From positions 1 through 40,080 of the IMG/VR virus record IMGVR_UViG_3300023174_000330: a DNA stretch of 40,080 bases. The stretch is one strand, 5' to 3'. The position numbers and the translations under genes were made by a program. Below, in pieces: positions 15,711 through 24,020 of this stretch. Within the stretch, counting starts at the first letter, position 1; the number at the start of each line of letters is the position of its first letter. Source of the stretch: a virus. The notes beneath the pieces were generated by a model. That model searched no databases, was not told the DNA's origin, and saw only the letters and a list, made by a program, of their open reading frames with translations.

Positions 15711-16069
15711 ACCAATATGTTACGATTTTCAAAAGTATTACTGTTGTTACTGACTTTATATCCTAGTACACTAGTTTGAACTCTATAATAATTTAATACT
15801 TCTGTAACTACTTGGCTTAATTGAGCATCATTTAAAGTTTTAAGATTATCCAACACTTCGAATATATTAATCCCATCCAATTTAGCTTGATTTAATAAAA
15901 CAATCCCTGTGCTACGAGCAGCCTGTTCACCAAACCCTCTTTTAATAAAAAATCCCAATACAGCATCAATTTGATTACTGGGGAAAGTAACTTGACCTAA
16001 AAAAAACTTATCAAAAAATGTTCTAACCTCTTGATTATTTTGTGAAGTATCTAATGGTAAATTGCTCAT
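15707..16069 (-). CDS. Conserved-looking virion-operon protein, 120 residues
   Basis: Function is unknown. The product is largely helical: EVRTFFDKFFLGQVTFPSNQIDAVLGFFIKRG, then ARSTGIVLLNQAKLDGINIFEVLDNL, ending VLNYYRVQTSVLGYK. I recall homologues with the same 'FP-x-NQIDAV-x-GFF' core in marine T4-like phages upstream of gp4. AAAGGTG precedes the ATG by five bases. It overlaps gp4 by four bases (ATGA), so translation is coupled. A minor baseplate or head-tail role is possible. Confidence 0.6.
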   Translation of the reverse strand: MSNLPLDTSQNNQEVRTFFDKFFLGQVTFPSNQIDAVLGFFIKRGFGEQAARSTGIVLLNQAKLDGINIFEVLDNLKTLNDAQLSQVVTEVLNYYRVQTSVLGYKVSNNSNTFENRNILV

Positions 16070-16081
16070 CGAACACCTTTA

Positions 16082-17155
16082 TTAAGGAAAATCTACAGGT
16101 GAGGCAGTAGTTGAATTATTTGGTTTTTTAGTTGAAAAGAATGTGTCTTTTATTCCACCAATAGCTGCACCTGCTCCAGCAATAGCTACTCCAGCTAATA
16201 ATTTACTACCTTCAGCAGCAACACCTGCTTTGGTTAAATTTTTAGTATTTTGATATGTATTAACTGCTGCAATACCAGCAGTTAAGTAATTGCCTTGATT
16301 AATATTATCAGCAACACTAGAAATCCCAGCTAATACTCCGCCAGTTCCAAATAAAGTGCTTGTGCCACCACCTGCTGGGCTCAATGGACTTGGTAATTTA
16401 TCATAATGATCTTTGGCAAACCCTATGACATTGTCCCCTTGAATAGCACCTATATTATAAGAAACAGATTCGTATACAATTGTCATAGTACATTCAGAAC
16501 TTCCGCCACCTTGATCTGCGCTATTTGGGCTATCATGATTAAAAGATGTAATTAACGGATTAATTAATGTATAACTATTATATTCTCTTTTATTAAGTTG
16601 ATATAATACTATTTTATTAAAAAAAGGAATTGATGAATTATTATCAAAACCATAACTAACCTTTATGTCATTTGGGCCAGAAGTAGCATTTCTTTTATAA
16701 AACTCACTTTTAGCCACTGATGGATCTGCATAATAATAAGAATAGTAATTTTGCCAAAGCCTATTAACTATGTGAGCTCTATCATCATGAAATCTAAAAA
16801 CTATAGGTTGAAATTCATGTGTTAACTGAACTACTTTTTTACGATTATATTGATTTACTGTTTGGGTTTTAAAAGAAAATTTAGGGAGATCAACACTTTT
16901 CACTAATAACCCAATCTCAAATTGATGACGATCTCTTAAACTTTGGTCTCGTAACGCTCCTCGATTTATATCAAAATAAACATGATATAAAAACTTTGCC
17001 TTAGGGGCCAACCTAAAATCATCATCAACAAAAGTCCTAGCAGCATGCTGCCAATCGCCTAATTGACCTTTAGGTTTAAAAAAGCCTTTAGCTGTATCTT
17101 TTAGATTAAATCCAGCACCAAGAGTGTTTAATAATGAATTGAATTTACTAGCCAT
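16082..17155 (-). CDS. Tail-tube-fold protein, candidate baseplate tube initiator or cap
   Basis: Residues about 50-250 look like a tail-tube (gp19-type) domain: AKFLYHVYFDINRGA, then GLLVKSVDLPKFSFKTQTVNQYNRKKVVQ, FQPIVFRFHDDR and ECTMTIVYESVSYNIG. This is the pattern of T4 gp54/gp48-like initiator and cap proteins, which polymerise with the tube. The C-terminal 110 residues are Gly/Ala-rich and apolar (AGVAIAGAGAAIGG), possibly inserted into a neighbouring subunit or membrane. No ribosome binding site precedes the ATG; TATAAATA ends six bases upstream. Which of the two T4 counterparts it matches cannot be decided here. Confidence 0.6.
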   Translation of the reverse strand: MASKFNSLLNTLGAGFNLKDTAKGFFKPKGQLGDWQHAARTFVDDDFRLAPKAKFLYHVYFDINRGALRDQSLRDRHQFEIGLLVKSVDLPKFSFKTQTVNQYNRKKVVQLTHEFQPIVFRFHDDRAHIVNRLWQNYYSYYYADPSVAKSEFYKRNATSGPNDIKVSYGFDNNSSIPFFNKIVLYQLNKREYNSYTLINPLITSFNHDSPNSADQGGGSSECTMTIVYESVSYNIGAIQGDNVIGFAKDHYDKLPSPLSPAGGGTSTLFGTGGVLAGISSVADNINQGNYLTAGIAAVNTYQNTKNLTKAGVAAEGSKLLAGVAIAGAGAAIGGIKDTFFSTKKPNNSTTASPVDFP

Positions 17156-17161
17156 ATAGTT

Positions 17162-17169
17162 TATTTATA
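17162..17169 (-). promoter_or_regulatory. Perfect late promoter TATAAATA, 6 nt before the ATG
   Basis: The exact T4 late consensus TATAAATA lies on the - strand between the terminator behind gp19 and the tail-tube-like gene. It ends six bases before the ATG, so the expected transcript has a 5' leader of about one base and no Shine-Dalgarno. Confidence 0.65.
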
Positions 17170-17203
17170 GTATTTGATAAAGTGCTATTATAACTAGCCA
17201 ATA

Positions 17204-17227
17204 AAAAAGGGTCCGAAGACCCTTTTT
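17204..17227 (-). terminator. Intrinsic terminator with UUCG loop after gp19
   Basis: A ten-bp perfect stem (AAAAAGGGTC with GACCCTTTTT) closes on a TTCG tetraloop when read on the - strand, followed by a T-run. It lies 15 bases past the gp19 stop and 35 bases before the next late promoter. UUCG tetraloops are very stable, so tail tube and sheath messages probably end here. Confidence 0.88.
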
Positions 17228-17241
17228 AAAATAAAAAACTA

Positions 17242-17865
17242 TTAACCACCACCTGTGGCCATTGTTCTTAAAGTTCTTCCAACATTTGCACCAATTCCAG
17301 AACCTTGTGGAGTCTGGATGCAGTTGTCTGGCTGAATTGTTATATCAATTGTTTGAGGAGCCGCTTCAGCATAACTTAAACTTTGATAGTTTGCTTGTGT
17401 AATATAACAACCATAACACCCCCAAGTTTCTAAAACATTAGCATTCCATATACCATTACCGCCATCTAAAATCTCAATTTTCATTGTAAATTTATAGTCT
17501 GTGCCACTGGCTGCTGATGCTTGCTCAAAGAAGTCGAATTGCTTCTGCATCTGTTCACCAATCATTTTACTTACTACCCCTGTAGCATCGTCACGTAAAA
17601 CAAGCTGAATAGTTTGCCAAGTTGGTTTGCCAGCATAGTTAATTTTGCTGTTGTAAGTTTCAATAACTGTATTTGCAAACTGTACGTTAGGCTTGGCTGC
17701 TGTTTGTACTTGCTTGGTTAATTCAGTAGTCGGTGAACTAATTCCAAAATTTTCAAATAAAATTCTAAAACGATATTTGAGTTTTGGCATTAATGTGCCT
17801 TGACTACTAGCACTACTATCTGTAGCTAGTGGTACTGTAAATCTATTTAATGTTGCAATTGACAT
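17242..17865 (-). CDS. 19: Tail tube protein gp19
   Basis: gp19 forms the inner tube through which DNA passes. The 207-residue product (T4: 163) has the tube fold pattern: LKYRFRILFENFGIS, then AKPNVQFANTVIETYNSKINYAGKPTWQTIQLVLRDD, a helix of FDFFEQAS type, YKFTMKIEILDG, and the late strand ETWGCYGCYITQANYQSLSY. The N-terminal 25 residues and the C-terminal GSGIGANVGRTLRTMATGGG tail are probably flexible. AATAAATA lies 22 bases upstream with GGAG in the leader. It follows gp18 directly and is followed by a strong terminator, so sheath and tube form one late unit. Confidence 0.92.
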   Translation of the reverse strand: MSIATLNRFTVPLATDSSASSQGTLMPKLKYRFRILFENFGISSPTTELTKQVQTAAKPNVQFANTVIETYNSKINYAGKPTWQTIQLVLRDDATGVVSKMIGEQMQKQFDFFEQASAASGTDYKFTMKIEILDGGNGIWNANVLETWGCYGCYITQANYQSLSYAEAAPQTIDITIQPDNCIQTPQGSGIGANVGRTLRTMATGGG

Positions 17866-17887
17866 AATTTATAAGCTCCGTTATAGT

Positions 17888-17895
17888 TATTTATT
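17888..17895 (-). promoter_or_regulatory. Late promoter motif AATAAATA before gp19
   Basis: AATAAATA on the - strand overlaps the end of gp18 and lies 22 bases before the gp19 ATG, with GGAG in the leader. It would give gp19, needed in many copies, its own late transcript. Confidence 0.5.
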
Positions 17896-20800
17896 ATTTT
17901 AGACCACCAGTACTCTTTATGCGTAGCGGTATGTAGATAAATTCAACAGCCTTAACTGGTACTATGGCCACATCAACATACAACTCATTCTTATCAATTC
18001 TACTTGGTGTATTATTAGTATCATCACAAACTACAACATAATCATATAATGCTCTTTGACCAACTAACTCAAGTAAGAAACTTTCAACACTGTTCTTAAT
18101 CTCATCTCTTGTAAGTTTGTCATTTGGCTCAAAAACATATGGTTTAGCAATGATGTCCAACTGCCTACGCATATAAACAATCAATCTTGCTACATTGATA
18201 CGATCTAATGCACTAGCGTTTTTAGCACGAGTCTTCTGACCGTAATTAACTAACCCTACACCTGTGAAGAATGTAATTGGATTAATCTTTACATCATACA
18301 ATGTATCTCTTTGACCATTGTTTAATGCAATAACTTTAAACTCGCCTTCACTATCAACATAACCTACACTTGTGGCATTTGTGATGCCACCACGTCTTGT
18401 TCCAGCTGGAGCAAACCACGGATAGCTGACATTATCACTTAGAGCAATAGTTCTTAACATCATATGACTTGGCGGCACTACAATGTTATTTCCTAAATTG
18501 TCACTAGTAAATCCCCATGGATAAAATAAAGACATATATTCATCATAACTTGGGGCGCCAAGATCGTTGTCCTCTACTGCTAAACGTAAATTATTTCCCC
18601 ATGCCATTAAACTTGTAGCATCTGGTAATAATCTTGATGGAGTATCACCTACAATAAATGCAGTTAATGCACGATCATAATTCAATGTGATCATCTCACC
18701 AATCAATTCTGGATAGCCTGGGCAAGCAATTAAGTTAAACACTCTTGCTTCTTCACGAATATCTGTTGAACTATTAATTGTTGCCTGTAACGCTTGAACT
18801 ACAACCTTACGCTGTGCTTTACGTCCAAATGATCCACAACCATTATCTTGATTTGCGCTTACTGTAATCCAACGATGTGGATAATATTCAGCCATTGATT
18901 CGTCTTCATATCTCATATTATCATCATCAATGTTAACATAATTATGTACAAATTTCTTAACATTAAATCCGCTTCTACGTAGATTCCATAACAACATACC
19001 TTTTGGATATAGTGCAGGATCTGGAGCATCAAAATCAACGTAATCACTCACTAGCAAATCAACAATGTCACCTGGCATATCACTGTTCATACCAGTAGTA
19101 TTATAACGAGCATCATGGAATAAAACACCATCTTGTGTACTTTGATCTGTGACATCTTGCTCAACCCATTTCTTAGAAATAGGCCCTGACTTTGCTTCAT
19201 CAAATTTATAAATTCTAGGGAAGTTTTCTAAATCACTAGTGTCAATCCATAAGTCGCCATTACGTAAAGCTGTTCCATCACTTTGTAATAATGGAGCAGT
19301 TGCACTAACTAATGGACCCATTGGATCTGTCTTTTTGTCATCAGAGGAATTATAATATGGACTGGATGGATGTAGATATCCAACCCACCCATCATTACCA
19401 CTATGAATTAAAATATCTACTTCATCAATGATACTGCTATACCATAATGTACCATCTGTAGTCAATGTTGAAGGACTATCCTTACTAGCAGTAAATCTTA
19501 ATGGCTCCCATAAACTTACTATATAAGTAGTATTATCAAGAGCTTCATAAGATGCACGAACATTGTCATTATCTAGGAATCCTAATGAACTTAAAAAACC
19601 ACTATATTCTTGACCAATTCTAAAATCACCGCCATATTTGTGACTAATAACAATTCTTTTTTGTGCATCAACTGTAGCTTCAATATTATTGAGTCCTGAA
19701 GAATTAATAGCACCAGCAATTGTATCTGCATCACCTGCATTACCACTTAATTCAAATTCAACATGAACTGTATCAGATAATCCAGCTTGACCAACTAACC
19801 CTTCTTTAAAGAAAATGCCTTGGCCAGTTCCAAATTCTGCCCATCCATCAACAATTTTCTTACTAATAATGCTGTTTGGGCCTTGCATTGATTTTCTAAA
19901 TAATCTAAAATCAGCAACAATTGGTCCAAAATCACTATCAGTTTCAGTGGTGTTTGTTTGACAATATACTGTGCCAGCAGCAATATTTGCACCACCGCCA
20001 CTTCTATCTAATCCAAAAATTGCAGCATGGCCGCTAGCATATAAAGGAGCTGTAACTTTATCAAAAGCTTCTGTTACTGCATTATATTTCTTTAGTGCTA
20101 ATTTTGCACCGCCTTTAGGCTCAGTAGTTCTAATCCAAACACTACCTGTTCTTGCTCCTTCATTAGCACCGGGTGTTTCACCACTTACAAACACTGGAGC
20201 AAATTCTGGTGCATTGGTTAATGGTTGAATTGCCAAAGTCACTGGGGAATATTCCGCTGAAACAATACCTAAAGGTGCCAACGCACTACCACTAATTGTA
20301 AAAGATGAACGGTTTAGTGCATAAAATTCTATGGTAGCATTTCTAACTGATGCAAAGATTCCATTATCACTAAAATTAGAATTAATTTTTGCAACTACTT
20401 CATTTAGAGTCATTGTACCTGGTTGATCTGCTTCTGAAAAAGTGATATTTGGCTGTCCGTTTACACTTAATGTTTTACCATTAAGTACAGTAGCCGCTAT
20501 TGCATTTGAAACCACTACTGGCCAGCTAACTGACCAATCTTCACTGCCTACAACTACCCATTGACCTGGATCAATATTATAATTATTTCCTGGACTCTTA
20601 AAATAAAGCACATCAGGTTCACTGTAATCAGTGTTTAAATTGCTCAAACTTACAATAGCATAATCACCAATTACACCAACTGAAGTTTTTGGTGTATAAT
20701 CACCATCTGCATAATCGACAACTTTGGCAGTGTCTGTAATGACAATAGGAGTTTTTGCTGTAAACTTTTGGCCAAGTTTATTAGATCTAGGAGCATTATT

Positions 20801-21250
20801 CCATTCAAAAATACCCCAGCTTGAATTGGCAGTATCTAACCAATATGTACCACTTTCTGGTTCAGCACTTGGGGCTTCAGCTTGAGCATTTAATGCTTTA
20901 AGATCAATATCTGCTCTTACTACATAGGCTCTGTTACTAACACCCAATAAGCTATATGCTGCTTGTAAACCATATTCATTTTGTTCACCTGCATGAATTG
21001 GGTTACTATTAGCATCAGTCTTAAAAATTGGGGTTCCAAATGTTTCTGCTAGATCACGTTGACTTGTAATTAAGTACGCTTTACCTGCATTAGCTTTTAA
21101 TGTGCCTGTAGCAATACCAGTATTAGCAGCATTTTGCTTGTTTTCTTCGGAAGCTACAAGGATAAATGGTACTGTGCTTGGTGCTGATGGGGCATAAAAA
21201 CTTTCGTCAATAACTGTTACGGCGACGCCTGGTGAATTTAATTGGGCCAT
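17894..21250 (-). CDS. 18: Tail sheath protein gp18, enlarged
   Basis: gp18 is the contractile sheath. The 1118-residue product begins with the sheath signature AQLNSPGVAVTVIDESF and ends with the conserved C-terminal domain: VSANQDNGCGSFGRKAQRKV, then ITNATSVGYV, GLVNYGQKTRAK, RINVARLIVYMRRQL and the final VEFIYIPLRI. T4 gp18 has 659 residues. The extra length lies in the middle (about residues 130-680), where short segments of related look recur: GTYWLDT, GSVWIRT, GTLWYSS and GDLWIDT, each followed by a Trp- or Tyr-rich strand. These insertions would project from the sheath surface. AGGAG precedes the ATG, and an exact TATAAATA lies 30 bases upstream. Confidence 0.93.
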   Translation of the reverse strand: MAQLNSPGVAVTVIDESFYAPSAPSTVPFILVASEENKQNAANTGIATGTLKANAGKAYLITSQRDLAETFGTPIFKTDANSNPIHAGEQNEYGLQAAYSLLGVSNRAYVVRADIDLKALNAQAEAPSAEPESGTYWLDTANSSWGIFEWNNAPRSNKLGQKFTAKTPIVITDTAKVVDYADGDYTPKTSVGVIGDYAIVSLSNLNTDYSEPDVLYFKSPGNNYNIDPGQWVVVGSEDWSVSWPVVVSNAIAATVLNGKTLSVNGQPNITFSEADQPGTMTLNEVVAKINSNFSDNGIFASVRNATIEFYALNRSSFTISGSALAPLGIVSAEYSPVTLAIQPLTNAPEFAPVFVSGETPGANEGARTGSVWIRTTEPKGGAKLALKKYNAVTEAFDKVTAPLYASGHAAIFGLDRSGGGANIAAGTVYCQTNTTETDSDFGPIVADFRLFRKSMQGPNSIISKKIVDGWAEFGTGQGIFFKEGLVGQAGLSDTVHVEFELSGNAGDADTIAGAINSSGLNNIEATVDAQKRIVISHKYGGDFRIGQEYSGFLSSLGFLDNDNVRASYEALDNTTYIVSLWEPLRFTASKDSPSTLTTDGTLWYSSIIDEVDILIHSGNDGWVGYLHPSSPYYNSSDDKKTDPMGPLVSATAPLLQSDGTALRNGDLWIDTSDLENFPRIYKFDEAKSGPISKKWVEQDVTDQSTQDGVLFHDARYNTTGMNSDMPGDIVDLLVSDYVDFDAPDPALYPKGMLLWNLRRSGFNVKKFVHNYVNIDDDNMRYEDESMAEYYPHRWITVSANQDNGCGSFGRKAQRKVVVQALQATINSSTDIREEARVFNLIACPGYPELIGEMITLNYDRALTAFIVGDTPSRLLPDATSLMAWGNNLRLAVEDNDLGAPSYDEYMSLFYPWGFTSDNLGNNIVVPPSHMMLRTIALSDNVSYPWFAPAGTRRGGITNATSVGYVDSEGEFKVIALNNGQRDTLYDVKINPITFFTGVGLVNYGQKTRAKNASALDRINVARLIVYMRRQLDIIAKPYVFEPNDKLTRDEIKNSVESFLLELVGQRALYDYVVVCDDTNNTPSRIDKNELYVDVAIVPVKAVEFIYIPLRIKSTGGLK

Positions 21251-21280
21251 TGTTCGATTTCTCCTAAATCTTACTCATTG

Positions 21281-21288
21281 TATTTATA
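21281..21288 (-). promoter_or_regulatory. Perfect late promoter TATAAATA before gp18
   Basis: The exact T4 late consensus lies on the - strand 30 bases before the gp18 ATG, with AGGAG in the leader. Spacing and strength fit a main late promoter for the sheath-tube unit. Confidence 0.78.
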
Positions 21289-21345
21289 GTAAATGGAGAA
21301 AATCGGTGAGTTTGAGTTTAAAAGCAACTAATAAATATCACTATT

Positions 21346-21957
21346 TTAAACTAAAATCTCAACTCGACGATACAAATTTTCAACACTATCATTATTATCT
21401 ATGACAAGATCAAAATCAGTACCAACCCAACTCCACTCACTGGCATGAATTGCCAAGTCTTCTAACTGTTTTCTTTGCTCTAAATCACCGTTATTAGCTG
21501 CCAATGCCATTGAATACCAACTAGGTAATATACCTCTTTGTACCCAAATCACAGTTCCGCCTGCATTTTTAATGGCAGATATTTCATTTGGAAACCTGCA
21601 ATCACTAACTACTACATTATCCTTAGCATTTTTTAATTTATTTTCTAAACTGGCAATCCAAATATCATCATTAAACCCTTTACGACAAACTTCAGTACCC
21701 CAATATTGTAACACCCATCTTGGCGTAAGATTAGGCATATTTAATCGACTAGACCACCAAGGATCTACTTGCTCACGCCATTCTCTACTTTGTTTTGTTC
21801 TGCCTTCTAGCATATCTCTATCCCAGCCAAATACTGCTGAAACAGCATCTTTTAATGAACTAGCAAAACTTTCACGCCTAAATTCGTGAAAATTTACTAG
21901 ATAATCTGCTATAGTATCCTTGCCACTACCAATAAAGCCACAAATACCAATTATCAC
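21346..21957 (-). CDS. Deoxynucleoside monophosphate kinase (T4 gp1-like)
   Basis: The enzyme phosphorylates dNMPs for phage DNA synthesis. The 203-residue product has P-loop GFIGSGKDT at 7-15, FASSLKDAVSAVFGWDRDMLEGRT as the NMP-binding lid region, a WVLQYWGTEVCR helix, VVVSDCRFPNEISAIKNAGG at the Walker B position, and DLVIDNNDS near the end. All of this fits the T4 gp1 family. I chose GTG at 21957: AAGGAG lies six bases upstream, whereas the TTG at 21963 directly abuts it. It is a replication gene inserted between gp13 and gp18 in a virion operon. Confidence 0.88.
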   Translation of the reverse strand: MIIGICGFIGSGKDTIADYLVNFHEFRRESFASSLKDAVSAVFGWDRDMLEGRTKQSREWREQVDPWWSSRLNMPNLTPRWVLQYWGTEVCRKGFNDDIWIASLENKLKNAKDNVVVSDCRFPNEISAIKNAGGTVIWVQRGILPSWYSMALAANNGDLEQRKQLEDLAIHASEWSWVGTDFDLVIDNNDSVENLYRRVEILV

Positions 21958-22012
21958 AAGCAACTCCTTTTTTGCAATAATATAGAATTTTACAAATTAA
22001 GTCAAATCTTAA

Positions 22013-22786
22013 TCAACCAATAACAAAATAATAGCCTTCTCTCGCGCCGCCGACAAACATGTCAAGGTCTTTTTCTAACTTCTCAACTTCCTCTTTACCA
22101 GCTGATTTTAAGTCAGTGCCATTCAATCCACCAGCACCACCAGGGCCTGCTATTTGACTAAACTTACTACGTGCCTCACCTAAAATTACCTTGCATGTGG
22201 CCAATGTATAGTCTTTAAACCATTGAGCGGCATAGGTGTCTTTGAGCAAGTGATCATCAGGTCTGTAATTATAACCCCTAATCAAAATTTGCTCGCCCTC
22301 ACCATATGGACGCTGTAATATTCTCAATGTATGGGTAGTTGGAATCCACTGAAATTCAATAAAAGCACCAAACATTCTACCCACTAACTTTTGATATCCT
22401 GCAAACATTTCATATGTGGCTATACCGCCTAACATGGTACTGTTTAACAAATATGTATTTGTATATGCCAAATTAAATGGTTCAAAATTTGTGCCGCCGC
22501 TACCGCCTGCCGTTCTAGATCCAATAGTTCTACGATAAACACTACGTACTTCAACTATTTCTTTTGGAAGAATGTAGTCGTTAGTATCCAATTTAAATTC
22601 TAAAAAATAATAGCCTTCTTCTACGCTGTTACTACTGCGTTGCCTAAACTTGGCAAGAGCTTTATTTAAAGCTGTTTCATAATGAATTGGGTCCAATTCC
22701 ACATCCACCATGCCATCACCTAACATGGCTTTACAATATCTATAAACATTTTCTCTTTCTTGAACGATAGTGGTATCTGGCGTCAT
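22013..22786 (-). CDS. 13: Neck protein gp13-like head-tail connector
   Basis: gp13 joins the filled head to the tail with gp14. The 257-residue product (T4: 309) has the connector pattern: an N-terminal helix pair (ENVYRYCKAMLGDGMVDVELDPIHYETALNKALAKFR), then GYYFLEFKLDTNDYILPKEIVEVRSVYR. The C-terminal region (KFSQIAGPGGAGGLNGTDL, then VEKLEKDLDMF and a final IG) I recall from marine phage gp13. Position next to gp14 and gp15 agrees. The start has GGGGGA six bases upstream. The late motif GATAAATA on the - strand, 16 bases upstream, is half of a perfect palindrome shared with gp14. Confidence 0.68.
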   Translation of the reverse strand: MTPDTTIVQERENVYRYCKAMLGDGMVDVELDPIHYETALNKALAKFRQRSSNSVEEGYYFLEFKLDTNDYILPKEIVEVRSVYRRTIGSRTAGGSGGTNFEPFNLAYTNTYLLNSTMLGGIATYEMFAGYQKLVGRMFGAFIEFQWIPTTHTLRILQRPYGEGEQILIRGYNYRPDDHLLKDTYAAQWFKDYTLATCKVILGEARSKFSQIAGPGGAGGLNGTDLKSAGKEEVEKLEKDLDMFVGGAREGYYFVIG

Positions 22787-22801
22787 ATTAGTTCCCCCTG
22801 T

Positions 22802-22823
22802 ATATTTATCAGCTGATAAATAT
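22802..22823. promoter_or_regulatory. Perfect 22-bp palindrome carrying two divergent late promoter motifs
   Basis: The half-site ATATTTATCAG is followed directly by its exact complement. This creates GATAAATA on the - strand (22810-22803), 16 bases before the gp13 ATG, and GATAAATA on the + strand (22815-22822), four bases before the gp14 ATG. Both are late-type -10 elements. One short element would thus direct the two neck genes in opposite directions. Confidence 0.65.
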
Positions 22824-22826
22824 CAT

Positions 22827-24020
22827 ATGCCACGCTTATCACTTTACCGCCCAGAACGAGGAAACGATTATAAATTCATAGACCGCCAAATCAGTGAAAT
22901 GTTTGCTGTTGGTGGTACAGATTTTTACCTACACAAATATTTAGGAGTAAAAAGTTCAGCAGAAAATGCCAGCGCTGCTACTCCTTTTTATACCAATGAC
23001 GGTGTCAATCCCACTTATGACCCTACTCAAATACAAGATTTACTGTTATTAGAAAATAGAGATAGAAAATATGACCCTAGCATCTATAAAATTAGAGGGC
23101 ATTACAATGTACAAAATTTAGATTTTAATCTTAGTCAGTTTGGCCTGTTTATTGACAATGACACTGTGTTTGCCACTGTACACATTAATGATTGGATACA
23201 GACCATAGGCCGTAAACCAATTAGCGGCGATGTTGTTGAAATGCCTCATCTAAAAGATGAATTTGCTCTAAACAATTATAACATTGCCTTACCAAGATAT
23301 TTTGTCATTGAAGACGTTAGCAGAGCCAGTGAAGGGTTTAGTATTACTTGGTGGCCACATTTATATAGATTAAAACTTAAGAAAATTACAGACTCACAAC
23401 AGTTTGCTGACATATTGGATCAACCTATTACAGATGCCAACGGTGATCCCACAACCCAAACTCTACGTGATGTATTAAGCACCAAAGGCAAAGAATTAGA
23501 AATTAATGACAGCATCATAACACAAGCTGAAGCCGACACTCCGCTTAGCGGCTATGAAACTAGACAATTTTATACATTAGCTATTGATCCTACTAATGGA
23601 AATCCCATATTAGAAACAGCAGATGACAATATGACCCCACCTGATACCAGCAGTATGGGACTTGACACTAGTAGAATACATGGTCGTGCTGTTAGAAGCG
23701 GATATGTAGGATACTTACTAGGTGATGGATTCCCACCTAATGGCTATGATTTTGGTCACGGAGTAACTTTTCCAGCTAATCCATATCTCAATGATTACTA
23801 TCTAAGAACTGATTTTGCACCAAATAGATTGTTTAGATATGATGGCGTTCGTTGGATCAAAGTAGAAGATGCAGTACGTCATAAACTGACTAATACTGAT
23901 GATCGAACAACTCAAAAAACTGGCTTTATTAACAATACTAACGTAAACATTATTGGTGGCAAAGAGGTTCCAGAAAGACAGGCGTTGAGTAAAGTACTTA
24001 AACCTAAGGCAGATTTCTAA
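22827..24020 (+). CDS. 14: Neck protein gp14-like head-tail connector, enlarged
   Basis: gp14 completes the neck below gp13. The 397-residue product (T4: 256) starts MPRLSLYRPERGNDYKFIDR, then MFAVGGTDFYLHKYLG. The core matches the gp14 pattern around FGLFIDNDTVFATVHIND, GRKPISGDVVEMPHL, and RASEGFSITWWPHLYRLKLKKITDSQQFADIL. An extra C-terminal segment contains NDYYLRTDFAPNRLFRYDGVRWIKVED. The ATG at 22827 is preferred over an upstream GTG at 22770 that would overlap gp13. No Shine-Dalgarno precedes it; GATAAATA ends four bases upstream. The stop overlaps the gp15 start (TAATG). Assignment rests on motif memory plus position between gp13 and gp15. Confidence 0.62.
   Translation: MPRLSLYRPERGNDYKFIDRQISEMFAVGGTDFYLHKYLGVKSSAENASAATPFYTNDGVNPTYDPTQIQDLLLLENRDRKYDPSIYKIRGHYNVQNLDFNLSQFGLFIDNDTVFATVHINDWIQTIGRKPISGDVVEMPHLKDEFALNNYNIALPRYFVIEDVSRASEGFSITWWPHLYRLKLKKITDSQQFADILDQPITDANGDPTTQTLRDVLSTKGKELEINDSIITQAEADTPLSGYETRQFYTLAIDPTNGNPILETADDNMTPPDTSSMGLDTSRIHGRAVRSGYVGYLLGDGFPPNGYDFGHGVTFPANPYLNDYYLRTDFAPNRLFRYDGVRWIKVEDAVRHKLTNTDDRTTQKTGFINNTNVNIIGGKEVPERQALSKVLKPKADF

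Noticed and set aside
21330-21337. AATAAATA on the + strand as a late promoter
   Set aside because: No + strand gene lies downstream for more than 1 kb; a chance match in AT-rich sequence.
21315-21352. Inverted repeat AGTTTAAAA...TTTTAAACT as a terminator between the kinase and gp18
   Set aside because: The stem is AT-only apart from one G-C pair, the loop is 20 bases, and it extends into the kinase stop codon. Too weak to call.
22770-22826. GTG-initiated longer gp14
   Set aside because: It would overlap the gp13 start on the other strand and run through the promoter palindrome. The residues added (MVSGVILVPP...) do not look like part of the domain.
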